Source: Allohahella marinimesophila (lineage in GTDB: Bacteria; Pseudomonadota; Gammaproteobacteria; Pseudomonadales; Oleiphilaceae). Taken from it: a DNA stretch of 64,000 nucleotides. The stretch lies in the NCBI RefSeq assembly GCF_039538005.1, contig NZ_BAABBO010000012.1:124001-188000 (forward strand). Reading direction: 5' to 3'. The notes below the pieces were generated by a model. The model searched no databases. It saw nothing but the letters and a program-made list of their open reading frames with translations, and was not told the origin of the DNA. Within the stretch, counting starts at the first letter, position 1, and each line of letters opens with the position of its first letter. Below are positions 8,490 to 17,900 of this stretch, in pieces. The translations under genes were made by a program, and so were the position numbers.

Positions 8490-9719
8490 GTGCAAAAACC
8501 GAATCATTCGCAATCCAGGCCCGGCAACGCCGCCGGCAGCACAGCAAGTTCTCAGCCGTCTCAGCCAGGCACGTATCATAGCGACCGGCACAGCAGGCCT
8601 CTGCACATCGTGCAAGTGCTGCCCGAGTTGCAATCAGGCGGCGTCGAGCGCGGTACGATCGAATTTTCGCGCTACCTTGTTGAACAGGGCCATCGTTCCA
8701 CCGTCATCTCCAATGGTGGGCGACTGGTTCGTCAACTGGAGGCCGACGGCGGCCACCATATTTCCATTCCCATTCATCGCAAGAGCCCCGCATCGCTGAG
8801 ATATGTTGCACCGCTTCGGCAAGCGCTGTTTGCGCTGCATCCAGACATCGTGCATGTCCGCTCGCGAATGCCAGCCTGGCTCACTTGGCTCGCCATGCGC
8901 AAATTTTCCGAAAGGGAGCGGCCTGTAGTGGTCAGCACCTTCCACGGTCTGTATTCGGTCAATCGCTACAGCGCGATTATGAGCCGTGCCAATGCCGTCA
9001 TTGCCATATCGCGCTGCGTGCGAGACTACATCGTCGACAACTATCGACTCGAAGCGGCGTCAATCAAGGTGATTCCAAGAGGCGTCGATATTGCCCAGTT
9101 TCCGCCTCGGACTGAGGCGAGCGCTGAATGGACCGCGCGCTACCGCGATGAATTTCCACTCGGCCGCGACCGCTTTATCCTGCTGATGCCTGGTCGGCTC
9201 ACCCGATGGAAAGGACAGCTCGACTTTCTCAAGCTGATTGCCAGCCTGAAGCATGAAGCACCCGGCCAGTATTACGGCGTGATCGTGGGCGAGCCTGACC
9301 AGGGGAAAACGGCCTACCTGGACGAACTCACCAAGACAGCCCAGTCACTAGGCATCATGCAGGATCTGGCTTTCGCCGGTCACCGCAGCGATATGACCGA
9401 GTGGTATGCGGCAGCGTCTGCTGTGTTCAACCTGTCAACACAGCCAGAGCCCTTCGGTCGAACGGTCGTAGAGGCGCTGGCGACGGGCACCCCTGTCATT
9501 GCCTACGACCAGGGCGGGCCGGCGGAGGTTCTGGAGGATATCTATCCAGCAGGGCTGGTCAAAACAGGTGACCTTGCCCAGCTTGCACGTCAGACGCGAG
9601 CGTTATGTGAGCATGTCGAGGCCCAGCCGCCCATCGAATTCGGCAGCCCCTATACACTGGCAGCCCAAAGCGAAGCCACGCTGGCTGTGTATCGATCCGC
9701 CCTGTCGCTGAATAACTGA
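8490..9719 (+). CDS. GT4-type glycosyltransferase
   Basis: A 409-residue glycosyltransferase of the GT-B fold. About 35 residues of Ser/Gln-rich leader precede LHIVQVLPELQSGGVERGT, the donor-acceptor cleft glycine loop. The acceptor domain ends near VIPRGVDIAQFPP, and the C-terminal domain has LMPGRLTRWKGQLDFLKLI and PEPFGRTVVEALATGTPVIA, the EX7E-like donor-sugar motif. Such enzymes work at the cytoplasmic face of the inner membrane on lipopolysaccharide or other glycans. The start is GTG 8490-8492, and the ribosome site (AGAGAAC) is weak. It lies 69 bases after the ELM1 gene, probably in one operon. The sugar specificity cannot be told. Confidence 0.87.
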   Translation: MQKPNHSQSRPGNAAGSTASSQPSQPGTYHSDRHSRPLHIVQVLPELQSGGVERGTIEFSRYLVEQGHRSTVISNGGRLVRQLEADGGHHISIPIHRKSPASLRYVAPLRQALFALHPDIVHVRSRMPAWLTWLAMRKFSERERPVVVSTFHGLYSVNRYSAIMSRANAVIAISRCVRDYIVDNYRLEAASIKVIPRGVDIAQFPPRTEASAEWTARYRDEFPLGRDRFILLMPGRLTRWKGQLDFLKLIASLKHEAPGQYYGVIVGEPDQGKTAYLDELTKTAQSLGIMQDLAFAGHRSDMTEWYAAASAVFNLSTQPEPFGRTVVEALATGTPVIAYDQGGPAEVLEDIYPAGLVKTGDLAQLARQTRALCEHVEAQPPIEFGSPYTLAAQSEATLAVYRSALSLNN

Positions 9720-9788
9720 GGTCTGCCCGTAGAAGCCAGCCGTACCCAATGAGACTTCACACAACCATTCAAGACAGGAGTTTCTGCC

Positions 9789-10496
9789 ATGGCGGATCAT
9801 ATTCTCATCGTTGTCAGTGGACATCAGACACTCGGCGATTCAGGTGAACCGACAGGCTGGTTTTGCAGCGAGGTTAGCCACCCGCTCGAGGTCTTTCGTG
9901 AGGCGGGCTTCAACGTCACCTTTTGCAGCCCGCAGGGTGGCGCGACCCAGCCAGATCCCGGCTCACTGGATAGAAGCGACCCGCTGAACAGCAAACTGCT
10001 CGACAACAAGGCAGACATGGAATCTCTCGCCACGACCTTCAAACCCGAAGAACTTGATGGCACTGCTTATAAGGCCATCTTCTTCGCGGGAGGCCATGGC
10101 ACCATGTGGGACTTCCCCGATCATGCAGGTCTTCGCAAGCTCATTCAGTCGTGCTACGACTCCGGTAACGTTGTTTCAGCGGTTTGTCATGGCCCGGCGG
10201 CTCTGGTGAACGCAAAGCTTGGAGATGGCAGCTACCTCGTGGCAGGCAAGGATGTCACCTGCTTTACCGACTCTGAAGAGGCCGCTGTGGAGAAGGATGA
10301 CATTGTTCCCTTCCTGCTTGAGAGCCGCATGCGAGAACGTGGAGCGACCGTCCACACCGCACCAGACTTCGGCGTATGCGTTCAGGTGAGCGAGCGACTG
10401 GTGACAGGCCAGAACCCGGCCTCTGCACAGGCTACGGCCCAAGCTGTGGTCGATCTCGTCTTCAATAGCGACAAACGTGTGGTGGCTCACGCCTGA
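9789..10496 (+). CDS. DJ-1/PfpI family protein (Hsp31/glyoxalase III-like)
   Basis: A 235-residue class I glutamine-amidotransferase-like protein. Key sites are the nucleophile elbow SAVCHGPAALVNA with the catalytic Cys, FFAGGHGTMWDFP, an upstream Glu in FREAGFNVTFCSPQGG, and the C-terminal VTGQNPASAQATAQAV typical of the Hsp31-like branch. Members act as glyoxalases, deglycases or chaperones. A good AGGAG sits nine bases before the ATG. It is separated by 69 bases from the glycosyltransferase and is convergent with the DUF2254 gene only 18 bases away. Confidence 0.88.
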   Translation: MADHILIVVSGHQTLGDSGEPTGWFCSEVSHPLEVFREAGFNVTFCSPQGGATQPDPGSLDRSDPLNSKLLDNKADMESLATTFKPEELDGTAYKAIFFAGGHGTMWDFPDHAGLRKLIQSCYDSGNVVSAVCHGPAALVNAKLGDGSYLVAGKDVTCFTDSEEAAVEKDDIVPFLLESRMRERGATVHTAPDFGVCVQVSERLVTGQNPASAQATAQAVVDLVFNSDKRVVAHA

Positions 10497-10514
10497 TTGT
10501 GACCAGAGGGCTGC

Positions 10515-11849
10515 TCAGCGCTCGTGAGATAGCAATGCTACCTCACGATCCCCGCCCAAAGCCTTGTTGAGCAGCCTCACTTTTCGATTGATAAAGCGTC
10601 TATCCATGATGCTCTCTATCGTCGGATCACTGGTCTTGACAATGTCATCCACAAACTCCACCAGGCCATCGGTTTGGTTGTCGTCCAGATCGGCGTAAGC
10701 GACGTTGATGCATGACTCGACCAGCTTGCCCACGACAATGGCGTCCTTTCGGCCGTACTCTCTTATGGGACCAAGCGTGGTGTACAAGAGCTCGAGAAAA
10801 TCCTTCGCCGTGTAGAACATTCTTGGCTCCCCATCATCGTCGCACTCGACATCGAAACCCGGATGCCGGGCAAAATCGGCAAAGAGAATCGACAGCATGT
10901 CGAGCGCACGAATGGCCGTACCGGGATCGTTGATACCCGGACTCAGCGCCTTGATGGCGATCTCCGAGATCTGATTGAAGCCGAAGGTATAATGATCATC
11001 AGCGATTTCTGCAATATAAAAGGTAAAGCAATCCAGTATCGCTTTTACGACGTCATCATCGATCTTGCTATTTACCTTGACCATTGGCCTGCCTTTGGCC
11101 ACGAATTCACCCCGATGCACCAGCGTCACCAGGCAGATATCGTTGTCTGACAGTATCTTCATCAGTTCGGTGATATTCGATTTCTTGAAGTAGCCGGTAT
11201 GATCGTTCTGAATATCTATCCAGTCATCAATATCTGGCATTGACTGGTCGTCCCTGGAATCCTTGAGCCGCTCCAGACGATTGGCTATTTCACCGCGGGT
11301 TCTTTCGAAGATCGAATCCATCACGAAGTCGACCTGGATCGAGCGTGTAATCGAGTGGATGAAATACACGAAGAGCGCTAGCGAAACAATTCCAAAAAGC
11401 ATGGCGAAGAAAATGCCAAGACCGGGCACCTTGAATCCATCGTCCACGCTATTGATATTGGTCAGCAGCACCAGCGAGAAAATAATGGTGCCTATGTAAA
11501 CCCCAAGCGTTCTCTGGTGCTGAGGCTTGGTGATGAGGCCTGGTATGATTCGCGGTGACAGTGTGGCGGAGGCCCTTGTCAGCACCACCATGACCATGGA
11601 AAAGCTGAACACCGTCAGCGAAATGATGCCGCCCACAAGCGTGCCCAATATGGTTCGCGCGTTCTCGGCGTCATCGACGAAGAGAGTCGGCCAGTTATCT
11701 TTGAGACTCTGTGTCTGCGGCTGATATTCAAGATAGATTATCAGGAAATAGAACAGGAACATGCCAACTGCGACCACCGTCGGCACGAAGGCGATACTGT
11801 TGAAGACCCGCTGCACGAGGCGGAAGATCGCATTTTTCAGTCTTCTCAT
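10515..11849 (-). CDS. DUF2254 membrane protein
   Basis: A predicted inner-membrane protein of about 444 residues. It has four hydrophobic segments in the first 190 residues (around FVPTVVAVGMFLFYFLI, GTLVGGIISLTVFSFSM, LGVYIGTIIFSLVLLTN and GIFFAMLFGIVSLALFVYF) and a large cytosolic or periplasmic C-terminal part containing the DUF2254 signature FGFNQISEIAIKALSPGIND. The function of the family is unknown. The ATG at 11847-11849 gives the usual family length; a GTG at 11903 would overlap the topoisomerase gene by 35 bases. Neither has a strong ribosome binding site. It may be the last gene of the cyclase-topoisomerase-DUF2254 unit. Confidence 0.82.
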   Translation of the reverse strand: MRRLKNAIFRLVQRVFNSIAFVPTVVAVGMFLFYFLIIYLEYQPQTQSLKDNWPTLFVDDAENARTILGTLVGGIISLTVFSFSMVMVVLTRASATLSPRIIPGLITKPQHQRTLGVYIGTIIFSLVLLTNINSVDDGFKVPGLGIFFAMLFGIVSLALFVYFIHSITRSIQVDFVMDSIFERTRGEIANRLERLKDSRDDQSMPDIDDWIDIQNDHTGYFKKSNITELMKILSDNDICLVTLVHRGEFVAKGRPMVKVNSKIDDDVVKAILDCFTFYIAEIADDHYTFGFNQISEIAIKALSPGINDPGTAIRALDMLSILFADFARHPGFDVECDDDGEPRMFYTAKDFLELLYTTLGPIREYGRKDAIVVGKLVESCINVAYADLDDNQTDGLVEFVDDIVKTSDPTIESIMDRRFINRKVRLLNKALGGDREVALLSHER

Positions 11850-11868
11850 GTTGTCTGCCGATAGTGTT

Positions 11869-12951
11869 TCAAGACGATCTGATTCGAGCCGGTTCCGGCT
11901 CACTCAGCAGCTCGAGTGTGAAGGTTTCAAAGGCATCCAGGTCACAGGAGCGCCCTGAGGCTCTGGCAAGCTCGAGTCTGTCGAACATGGCTTCGTCCTC
12001 CTGATACTGAACAAGCTTGCAGAGCACTGTCGGATGGATATAGTACTCCCGACAAATGGTAATCGTATTCCCGAGCTTGGCTGCCACCAGTTTCACCAGC
12101 TGAGTTTCAAACTTTCGCTGCGGATGTTCGCGGACCAGCTTGACCGCTGAAGTAAACTGACGGGTAGCCTCTACGGTGCCGCCCCATGTTCGAAAGCCTT
12201 TTGCTGTGAAAGGCTGACCACTGATAGCCTGAATGTACTGATTCACATCATGGCTGTCGATGGCGCGATAACTTTTCGCTTCGCGGTCGTAATAACGGAA
12301 CAGCTCATAACCAGGCAGTTCGCTCACAGCTTTCAACAGCTTTTCGAGCTTCCGGTCAGCAATCTGGATTGAACGGTATTTTCCACTCTTTGCCCGGTAC
12401 TGCAGAGCGAGATGTCCGTTCTCTGCGTGTACATGCTTGCGCCTGAGTGTAGTGGCGCCGTAGGTCTGATTGGTATTGGTATAAGCCTGGTTTCCGATCC
12501 GAAGATGATAGGTGTCGAGAAGCCGGACCACCAGGGCGAGAACTTTTTCGCGTGGCCAGTCACGACGACGGAGGTCAGCGTCGAGCCGCTCTCTTATCGC
12601 AGGAAGTGCTTTTGCAAAATCGATCAGACCGGAAAATTTGCTGGCCTGGCGGTGTTTGCTCCATTCATCGTGATAACGGTACTGTTTGCGGTTCCGATCA
12701 TCGTAACCGGTTGCCTGAAGATGACCGTTGGGCAAACTGCAGATCCACACCCGTTGCCAGTTCGGTGGAATGACCAGGGCCCGGATGCGCTCGAGCTGGG
12801 CAGGATCGCTCAATCTGATTCCGGCTTCGTCCATGTAGGTGAAGCCACGCCCACAGCGGCGTCTCAGGAAGCCTGGAGTGCTGTCATCAACATACGTCAG
12901 GTGCCTGGGACAAGTCGGTATTGTAGGCGCTTTCAACCTGGTTCCTTCCAT
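11869..12951 (-). CDS. type IB DNA topoisomerase
   Basis: A poxvirus/eukaryote-type topoisomerase IB that nicks and swivels duplex DNA through a 3'-phosphotyrosine. About 360 residues from the ATG at 12949-12951. It has the family start PGFLRRRCGRGFTYMDEAG, LVIPPNWQRVWIC, the catalytic-domain LLDTYHLRIGNQAY, RKHVH, KGFRTWGGTVEAT and the active-site region CREYYIHPTVL with the nucleophilic Tyr. An in-frame TTG extends it to 13038, but those residues look non-native. The gene begins inside the last 65 bases of the upstream cyclase gene, so the two are probably coupled. Bacterial members are scattered and usually seen as horizontally spread. Confidence 0.9.
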   Translation of the reverse strand: MEGTRLKAPTIPTCPRHLTYVDDSTPGFLRRRCGRGFTYMDEAGIRLSDPAQLERIRALVIPPNWQRVWICSLPNGHLQATGYDDRNRKQYRYHDEWSKHRQASKFSGLIDFAKALPAIRERLDADLRRRDWPREKVLALVVRLLDTYHLRIGNQAYTNTNQTYGATTLRRKHVHAENGHLALQYRAKSGKYRSIQIADRKLEKLLKAVSELPGYELFRYYDREAKSYRAIDSHDVNQYIQAISGQPFTAKGFRTWGGTVEATRQFTSAVKLVREHPQRKFETQLVKLVAAKLGNTITICREYYIHPTVLCKLVQYQEDEAMFDRLELARASGRSCDLDAFETFTLELLSEPEPARIRSS

Positions 12952-14410
12952 TCGCCTTTGCTCGGTATAGCGCCGCGTCCGCTGCTGCCAGTATATTGGA
13001 AAAGCCGTGATCCTGCGGGACGACACCAGTTTGAGCAACGTCCATCTGCAGGCCCTGGAGCTGGCTCAGACAGGCAACGCCTATGCTCATGGTAATATCG
13101 ATGCCCAGAGGCCTGCTGGTCTGCACGGCCCAGCGAAAACGGTCAGCCTTGTGTACGGCGTCGACGAGGGAGCAGTTTGGCAACAACAGCACAAGCTCTT
13201 CCCCGCCAATTCTAAAGGCGTAATCTTCAGTACGGGTATGTTGACTCATCAGCTTTGCGACCGCCTGCAAAATATCATCGCCAGCCTGGTGTCCAAACCT
13301 GTCATTCACCTGCTTGAAATGATCGATGTCGCACATCAACACGCTATAATCACCGTCATGGCGCAGGGCATTGGCGTGAACACGTTGGGCAATACTCTCC
13401 AGGGCATGTCTATTGAGCAGTCCCGTGAGCTGGTCTGTCAGCGCCATCGTCTCGAGGCGACTCTGTTCCTGTTCGATTCGACGCCGTTCCTGGTAGTCAG
13501 CCCACACACCGACCACGCGGCTGTGCAACTCTTCCAGAGAGACCGGCTTTATCAATACGTCATCGGCGCCAGCAGCAAGCATCTGCATCTTCTGAGCCTG
13601 ATCCTGCAGGCCGGAGACAATAAAGCATGGCAGTAAGCGCCCCTGGGCACTTCCCTTGATACTCCGGACCAGAGAGAGCCCCGTCAATGTACCTTCCACC
13701 ATGACATCAGCAACAACGACGTCGTAATCTTCCTTGAGCGTGGACTTCAGGGCGTTTCGCGCACTGGTAAAATGACTGACGCGAAAGCCCTTGGCATTGA
13801 AGTACTCAATGAAAAGCGTATAAATAGATGGACTGTCCTCGACGTAGAGCATATGCAGCGGCTTGTCCGGTAACACGGCCGCCATTTGGAAATCCGACAC
13901 CAGACGATCAAGCGCCGCCGAGTCACCAGACTTGATCACGTCCGTTGCGCCGGCAACCAGCAGGGCATGAAGCGTAGTCTCTTCGAGACGATCTACCACC
14001 ACGATGACCGGAGTGAGCGCATTATTTTCAGTCTGACGACACTGCCGAACCAGATGCCTCACGCGCTCGAGGAGAGATTCGTAGTTCTGCGCCCGCACCT
14101 TCACGACATGGTCACTATCCACGATGCTTGGATCCAGGCCCTTCTCCGGCTCGGAGGACTCAGGGAGGTAGACAAGAATGAGATCCTGCTTCTCAGCCTC
14201 TATATGAGTCAACGCCACATCGAGATCGGCAAAATCGCTGATCTGCATGTGTGTCGAGTCCACCTGTGCCTTGCTCCATAGGCGCCGGAATTGAAACTGC
14301 TCTGTACTGTCAATCTGGCATATCATCAAAACGGTATCTTGACCCTGCTTCAGTAATGGGTTCCGCACGAATAAGGTATGCAAATCCCGAGCCGGCTGAG
14401 AGCTATCCAC
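12887..14410 (-). CDS. tandem receiver-like diguanylate cyclase (PleD-like)
   Basis: A 507-residue protein predicted to make c-di-GMP. Residues about 25-190 look like a degenerate receiver with no obvious acceptor Asp. Residues about 193-315 are a genuine receiver (MLYVEDSPSIY, acceptor Asp in VVVADVMVEG, Lys in LIKPVSL). A GGDEF domain follows with TDQLTGLLNR and RIGGEELVLL; the inhibitory site RTED stands five residues before GGEEL, so product feedback is likely. The reading frame starts at a GTG (14408-14410) with no clear ribosome site, and an ATG at 14326 is an alternative. It is followed by topoisomerase IB, which overlaps it. Confidence 0.86.
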   Translation of the reverse strand: MDSSQPARDLHTLFVRNPLLKQGQDTVLMICQIDSTEQFQFRRLWSKAQVDSTHMQISDFADLDVALTHIEAEKQDLILVYLPESSEPEKGLDPSIVDSDHVVKVRAQNYESLLERVRHLVRQCRQTENNALTPVIVVVDRLEETTLHALLVAGATDVIKSGDSAALDRLVSDFQMAAVLPDKPLHMLYVEDSPSIYTLFIEYFNAKGFRVSHFTSARNALKSTLKEDYDVVVADVMVEGTLTGLSLVRSIKGSAQGRLLPCFIVSGLQDQAQKMQMLAAGADDVLIKPVSLEELHSRVVGVWADYQERRRIEQEQSRLETMALTDQLTGLLNRHALESIAQRVHANALRHDGDYSVLMCDIDHFKQVNDRFGHQAGDDILQAVAKLMSQHTRTEDYAFRIGGEELVLLLPNCSLVDAVHKADRFRWAVQTSRPLGIDITMSIGVACLSQLQGLQMDVAQTGVVPQDHGFSNILAAADAALYRAKANGRNQVESAYNTDLSQAPDVC

Positions 14411-14503
14411 ACAATAGACCTGATTTTACCTTATCCATGAATCGATAGGCTCTGTTAATTAAGAGGTCGGACAATCTTTCAGGACCGGACATTTCCATTA
14501 AAA

Positions 14504-14538
14504 TTACAATCGCCTTGTATTTGATTCAACGATTGTAA
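14504..14538. promoter_or_regulatory. inverted repeat upstream of csbD, possible activator site
   Basis: TTACAATCG (14504-14512) and CGATTGTAA (14530-14538) form a perfect 9-base inverted repeat with a 17-base spacer. The centre lies about 170 bases before the expected transcription start of csbD, a normal distance for an enhancer used by an NtrC-type activator. Its right arm contains AACGATTG, which recurs in front of the DUF1328 gene at 20443-20450. The whole 325-base stretch 14411-14735 holds no gene; besides this repeat it contains the sigma-54 promoter and the csbD ribosome site. Confidence 0.4.
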
Positions 14539-14664
14539 CCCTTAAAAACTAGTTTACGTTGGGGAACTCGGCAATAGTCATTTCTGCTCGAAATCACTAT
14601 AAAGTGCAGCCTGCAAGGGTTTCGGCGCTATTTAATATTCATCTGATGACATTTGAAGGCCGCC

Positions 14665-14680
14665 TGGCACGATTCTCGCT
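14665..14680 (+). promoter_or_regulatory. sigma-54 (-24/-12) promoter of csbD
   Basis: TGGCACG-ATTC-TCGCT matches the sigma-54 consensus TGGCACG-N4-TTGC(A/T) at all but one base. The invariant GG (14666-14667) and GC (14678-14679) are exactly 10 bases apart. Transcription should begin near 14691, about 45 bases before the csbD ATG. The promoter is embedded in an inverted repeat (CTCGCT 14675-14680 with AGCGAG 14690-14695, extended by GGCA/TGCC). A sigma-54-dependent activator is encoded 8 kb away in the same window. Confidence 0.75.
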
Positions 14681-14735
14681 AGATAATTCAGCGAGTGCCA
14701 ACCACAGGCATACACTGAAGCAACAAGGAGTTGAT

Positions 14736-14933
14736 ATGAATTGGGACCAAGTAGAAGGTAACTGGAAGCAGCTCAAAGGTAAGGTCCAGCAGAAGTGGGG
14801 TAAACTCACGGATGACGATCTCGATATTGCCAAAGGCCACAAGGAAGAGTTACTCGGAAAGATCCAGGAGAAGTACGGTATCTCCCGTGATGAAGCCGAG
14901 AAGCAGCTAAATGACTTCGAAAGCAGCATCTAA
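14736..14933 (+). CDS. CsbD family stress protein
   Basis: A 65-residue CsbD-like protein, a small hydrophilic helical-hairpin family induced in general stress of many bacteria; the molecular role is not known. It starts MNWDQVEGNWKQLKGKVQQK and contains KWGKLTDDDLDIAKGHKEEL, which match the family throughout. The ATG at 14736 has a perfect AAGGAG five bases upstream; an open frame reaching back to 14559 is untranslated leader and promoter. Expression is probably sigma-54-dependent (promoter at 14665-14680). A strong terminator follows 18 bases after the stop. Confidence 0.93.
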   Translation: MNWDQVEGNWKQLKGKVQQKWGKLTDDDLDIAKGHKEELLGKIQEKYGISRDEAEKQLNDFESSI

Positions 14934-14950
14934 TAGCGCTGTCAGCCAAG

Positions 14951-14981
14951 AAAAAGCCCCTGCTCAGTCAGGGGCTTTTTT
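14951..14981. terminator. bidirectional rho-independent terminator
   Basis: AAAAAGCCCCTG and CAGGGGCTTTTTT form a perfect 12-base stem with a 6-base loop. On the plus strand it ends csbD with a T run; on the minus strand the same stem gives TTTTT after the hairpin and ends the large sensor kinase. The kinase stop codon (TGA, 14968-14970) falls at the edge of the hairpin loop, so both genes share one compact terminator. Confidence 0.93.
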
Positions 14982-17900
14982 GTGAAAATCGCTTTTCCAG
15001 AAGACTCAGCAGAACCTTCATGGTAATAGGCTTCTCGACATAAGCATCGAATCCTGATTGTACCGCACGAGATTTCATCTCGGTCTGGGTATGTCCCGTG
15101 GTGGCTACGCAGAACAACGCTTCGTGTCTGAGCCCTTCCTCCTCCAGCGCCCTCATCACTTCGAAACCATCCATATCTGGCAGCGATATATCCAGCAACA
15201 GCGCGTCAGGTCTGAAGCGCCTTAAGCGATGGACGGCATCGAACCCGGTATTGGCGACCTCAACCTCGAAGCCGTGCGCTGTCAGGAGCGCCTGCATCGC
15301 AGAGGTCACGTCGATATGATCATCCACCACGAGTATCTTGCGTTTCGAACTGGACATTCGCTCATGCGGCAACTGAAACCCACTCTGACGAGCGCGATGA
15401 AGACGAGCCTCCCACGCCTCGCCGCCTTTATTCTGCATGAAAAATTCTATCCGCCTGAGCAAGGCGCCAATATTGATAGGTTTGGCGAGATAATCGTCGC
15501 ATCCAAGCCCAATGATCATTTCACGGTCCCCTTTCATCGCCGCAGCGGTAATCGCTATGATCGGCTGCTTGCAGCCCCTTCGCCTGAGCTCATGCACCGC
15601 AGTCCTGCCATCCATACGGGGCATCTGCATGTCCATCAGCACTATATCGATCGCTGACTCGTCATGAAGTGAATCCATGAATGCTTCGACAGCTTCTTCA
15701 CCGTTCTGCGCCTGCACTACCGTACCACCACAGCTTTCTATGGCGCTGGCCAGGTAGCTGCGAATATCATCATTATCGTCGGCCACAAGCGCTCGGATTG
15801 GAAGTAGCGGGCGCTGAGCATCTGCCTCCATGGTGACGGCAACCGCATCGAGCAGGCCGGCGCTCAGCGTAGCTCCGTCCGGATGAATCAGCACTGGCAG
15901 GCGAAGGCAAAATAGGCTCCCGAGCCCGGGAGTACTTTCAAAACGCAGATCGCCAGCCATCCGTTCGGCCAGGTTCTTACTGATACTCAGGCCCAGCCCC
16001 GTGCCCTTCGCTTTCCTGACTTCTTCACCGCTGCCCCTGGAGAATGGCATGAAGAGCTGCCCATGAAATTCCTCGGGGATACCGATGCCCGTATCCTTGA
16101 CAGTGAATTCGAGCATTCGAAAATTGTGAGCTGAGCAGGCTTCAAGGTGGCCAAACAGATCGGCCATATCGGCAGGCACTTCCGAAATGCTGCTGACTCC
16201 AACGGTGACAGTAATGCTGCCGTCGCCGGTGAACTTGATGGCATTGCCAATAAGGTTGTCAAGAATCTGCTTGAGGCGAACGGCATCGGTATTTACCCGC
16301 CGGGGCACCTGCTCAAGGATTTCGAAGCGCAGTGCAAGATTCTTCTCATCGCTGCGTGGGGAAGCCACCGCCAGAATATCCATGATGAGGTCCATGAGTT
16401 CGAAATCTTCGGGCTCGATGACCATCTTGCCCGCCTCGACCTTTGACAGATCGAGCAGGTCGTTGAGCAGTTCTTCCAGGTAGGTGCTGTTGCGCCTGAT
16501 CACATTGATTTGATCCAGCGCGCGAGGATCCGCAATTTCAAGGCGAAGCAGTTCTGCAAAGCCGGCAATGGCAGTCAGGGGCGTTCGCAGTTCGTGACTG
16601 ATCTTGGCCAGGAACTCCGACTTTGCCTGATTAGCGGCTCGAGCTTCGGCGGTCATCGCCTCGAGCTGTTGCTGATGCTGTTTGCGTTCAGTGATATCCA
16701 CGAAGGTAATAACGGCACCTACGACCTTGCCCTTCTCATCAGTCTGCGGGTGACACCAGAGTTCCACTGGCACGGGCTGACCATCCCGACGCCAAAGCAC
16801 CTCGGCATCAGAGTCGACCATCTGCCCGCTACTCAGACTCTGCATGATCAGACTCTCGGCCTCGGACATAGGCTCGCCTTCTGCGCTGGTATGCTGAATG
16901 GCTGCGTGAACCTTACTGCCAACCAGGAGCTCGGTTGAACTGTAGCCCAGCAGATTGACGGCGCTCTGGTTGCAAAAGGTACACCGTCCGGCAGCATCCA
17001 CCCCGACGATGCCCTCGGCGGTGCTGTCCAGCAACAGTCGAATTCGACGAGCCGTGGCACTGGCCTTCTGCTCGCGCTTCCTGCTGGCAGAAACATCGAA
17101 CTGACAGCCTATGAAATGGGTGATTTCACCAAGCTCATTCTTGACGGGCGTAATCGAAAGATCATTCCAGAAAGCGCTGCCATCCTTCCGGTAATTCTTT
17201 AGCGTCACGCGCACCGAACGCCGGGCTTCGATCGCCTGGCGAACTTTGTGGATAGAGACAGGGTCGGTGTCTTCGCCCTGAAGAAAACGACAGTTTCGCC
17301 CGAGCGCTTCCTCCCTGGTATAACCAGTCGTGTCGTAAAATCCAGCGTTGACGTAGGTAATGAGCCCAGATCTGGCATCGGTAATGACAATGCCCGCCTG
17401 TGAGACTTCGAGCGCCCGCTCTCGCAAAAACAGTTCGAAGTTGGCTGCCAGCCTGCTGCGGAGGTCAGTTGCGAGCACAAGGATGCTATGCTCACCGTCA
17501 TCGAAACGGATACGCGACATCGACACTTCTACCGGAATCGGGCCGCCGCCACTGCGATTGATGACCTGGGCCTCACAGCTGGATGATCCTTCGGCGATCG
17601 CCTGTTCAAAGGCAGCCAGTGGCTGACTCCCGTTAAAGCTGCCCAGGGTATCGCGCACATGGGACTTGCTCAGAGTCGGCAAGTCGGTGCCAGTAAAATT
17701 GAGCAAGGTGCTATTGGCGTAGCTGATGCAACCATTCAGGTCGAGAAGCAGCGTCACGTGAGGAGACCGATCGCTCAGCTGTCTGAACTTGTCGGCTTCA
17801 AACTGTGCGCGCCTGAGTGAACTGATGTCGACCAGCATCAGGACTGTACCCGTGATGCGCTGAGACTTCTGTTCGCGATAAGGAAGCAGCCGAAGCAGAT

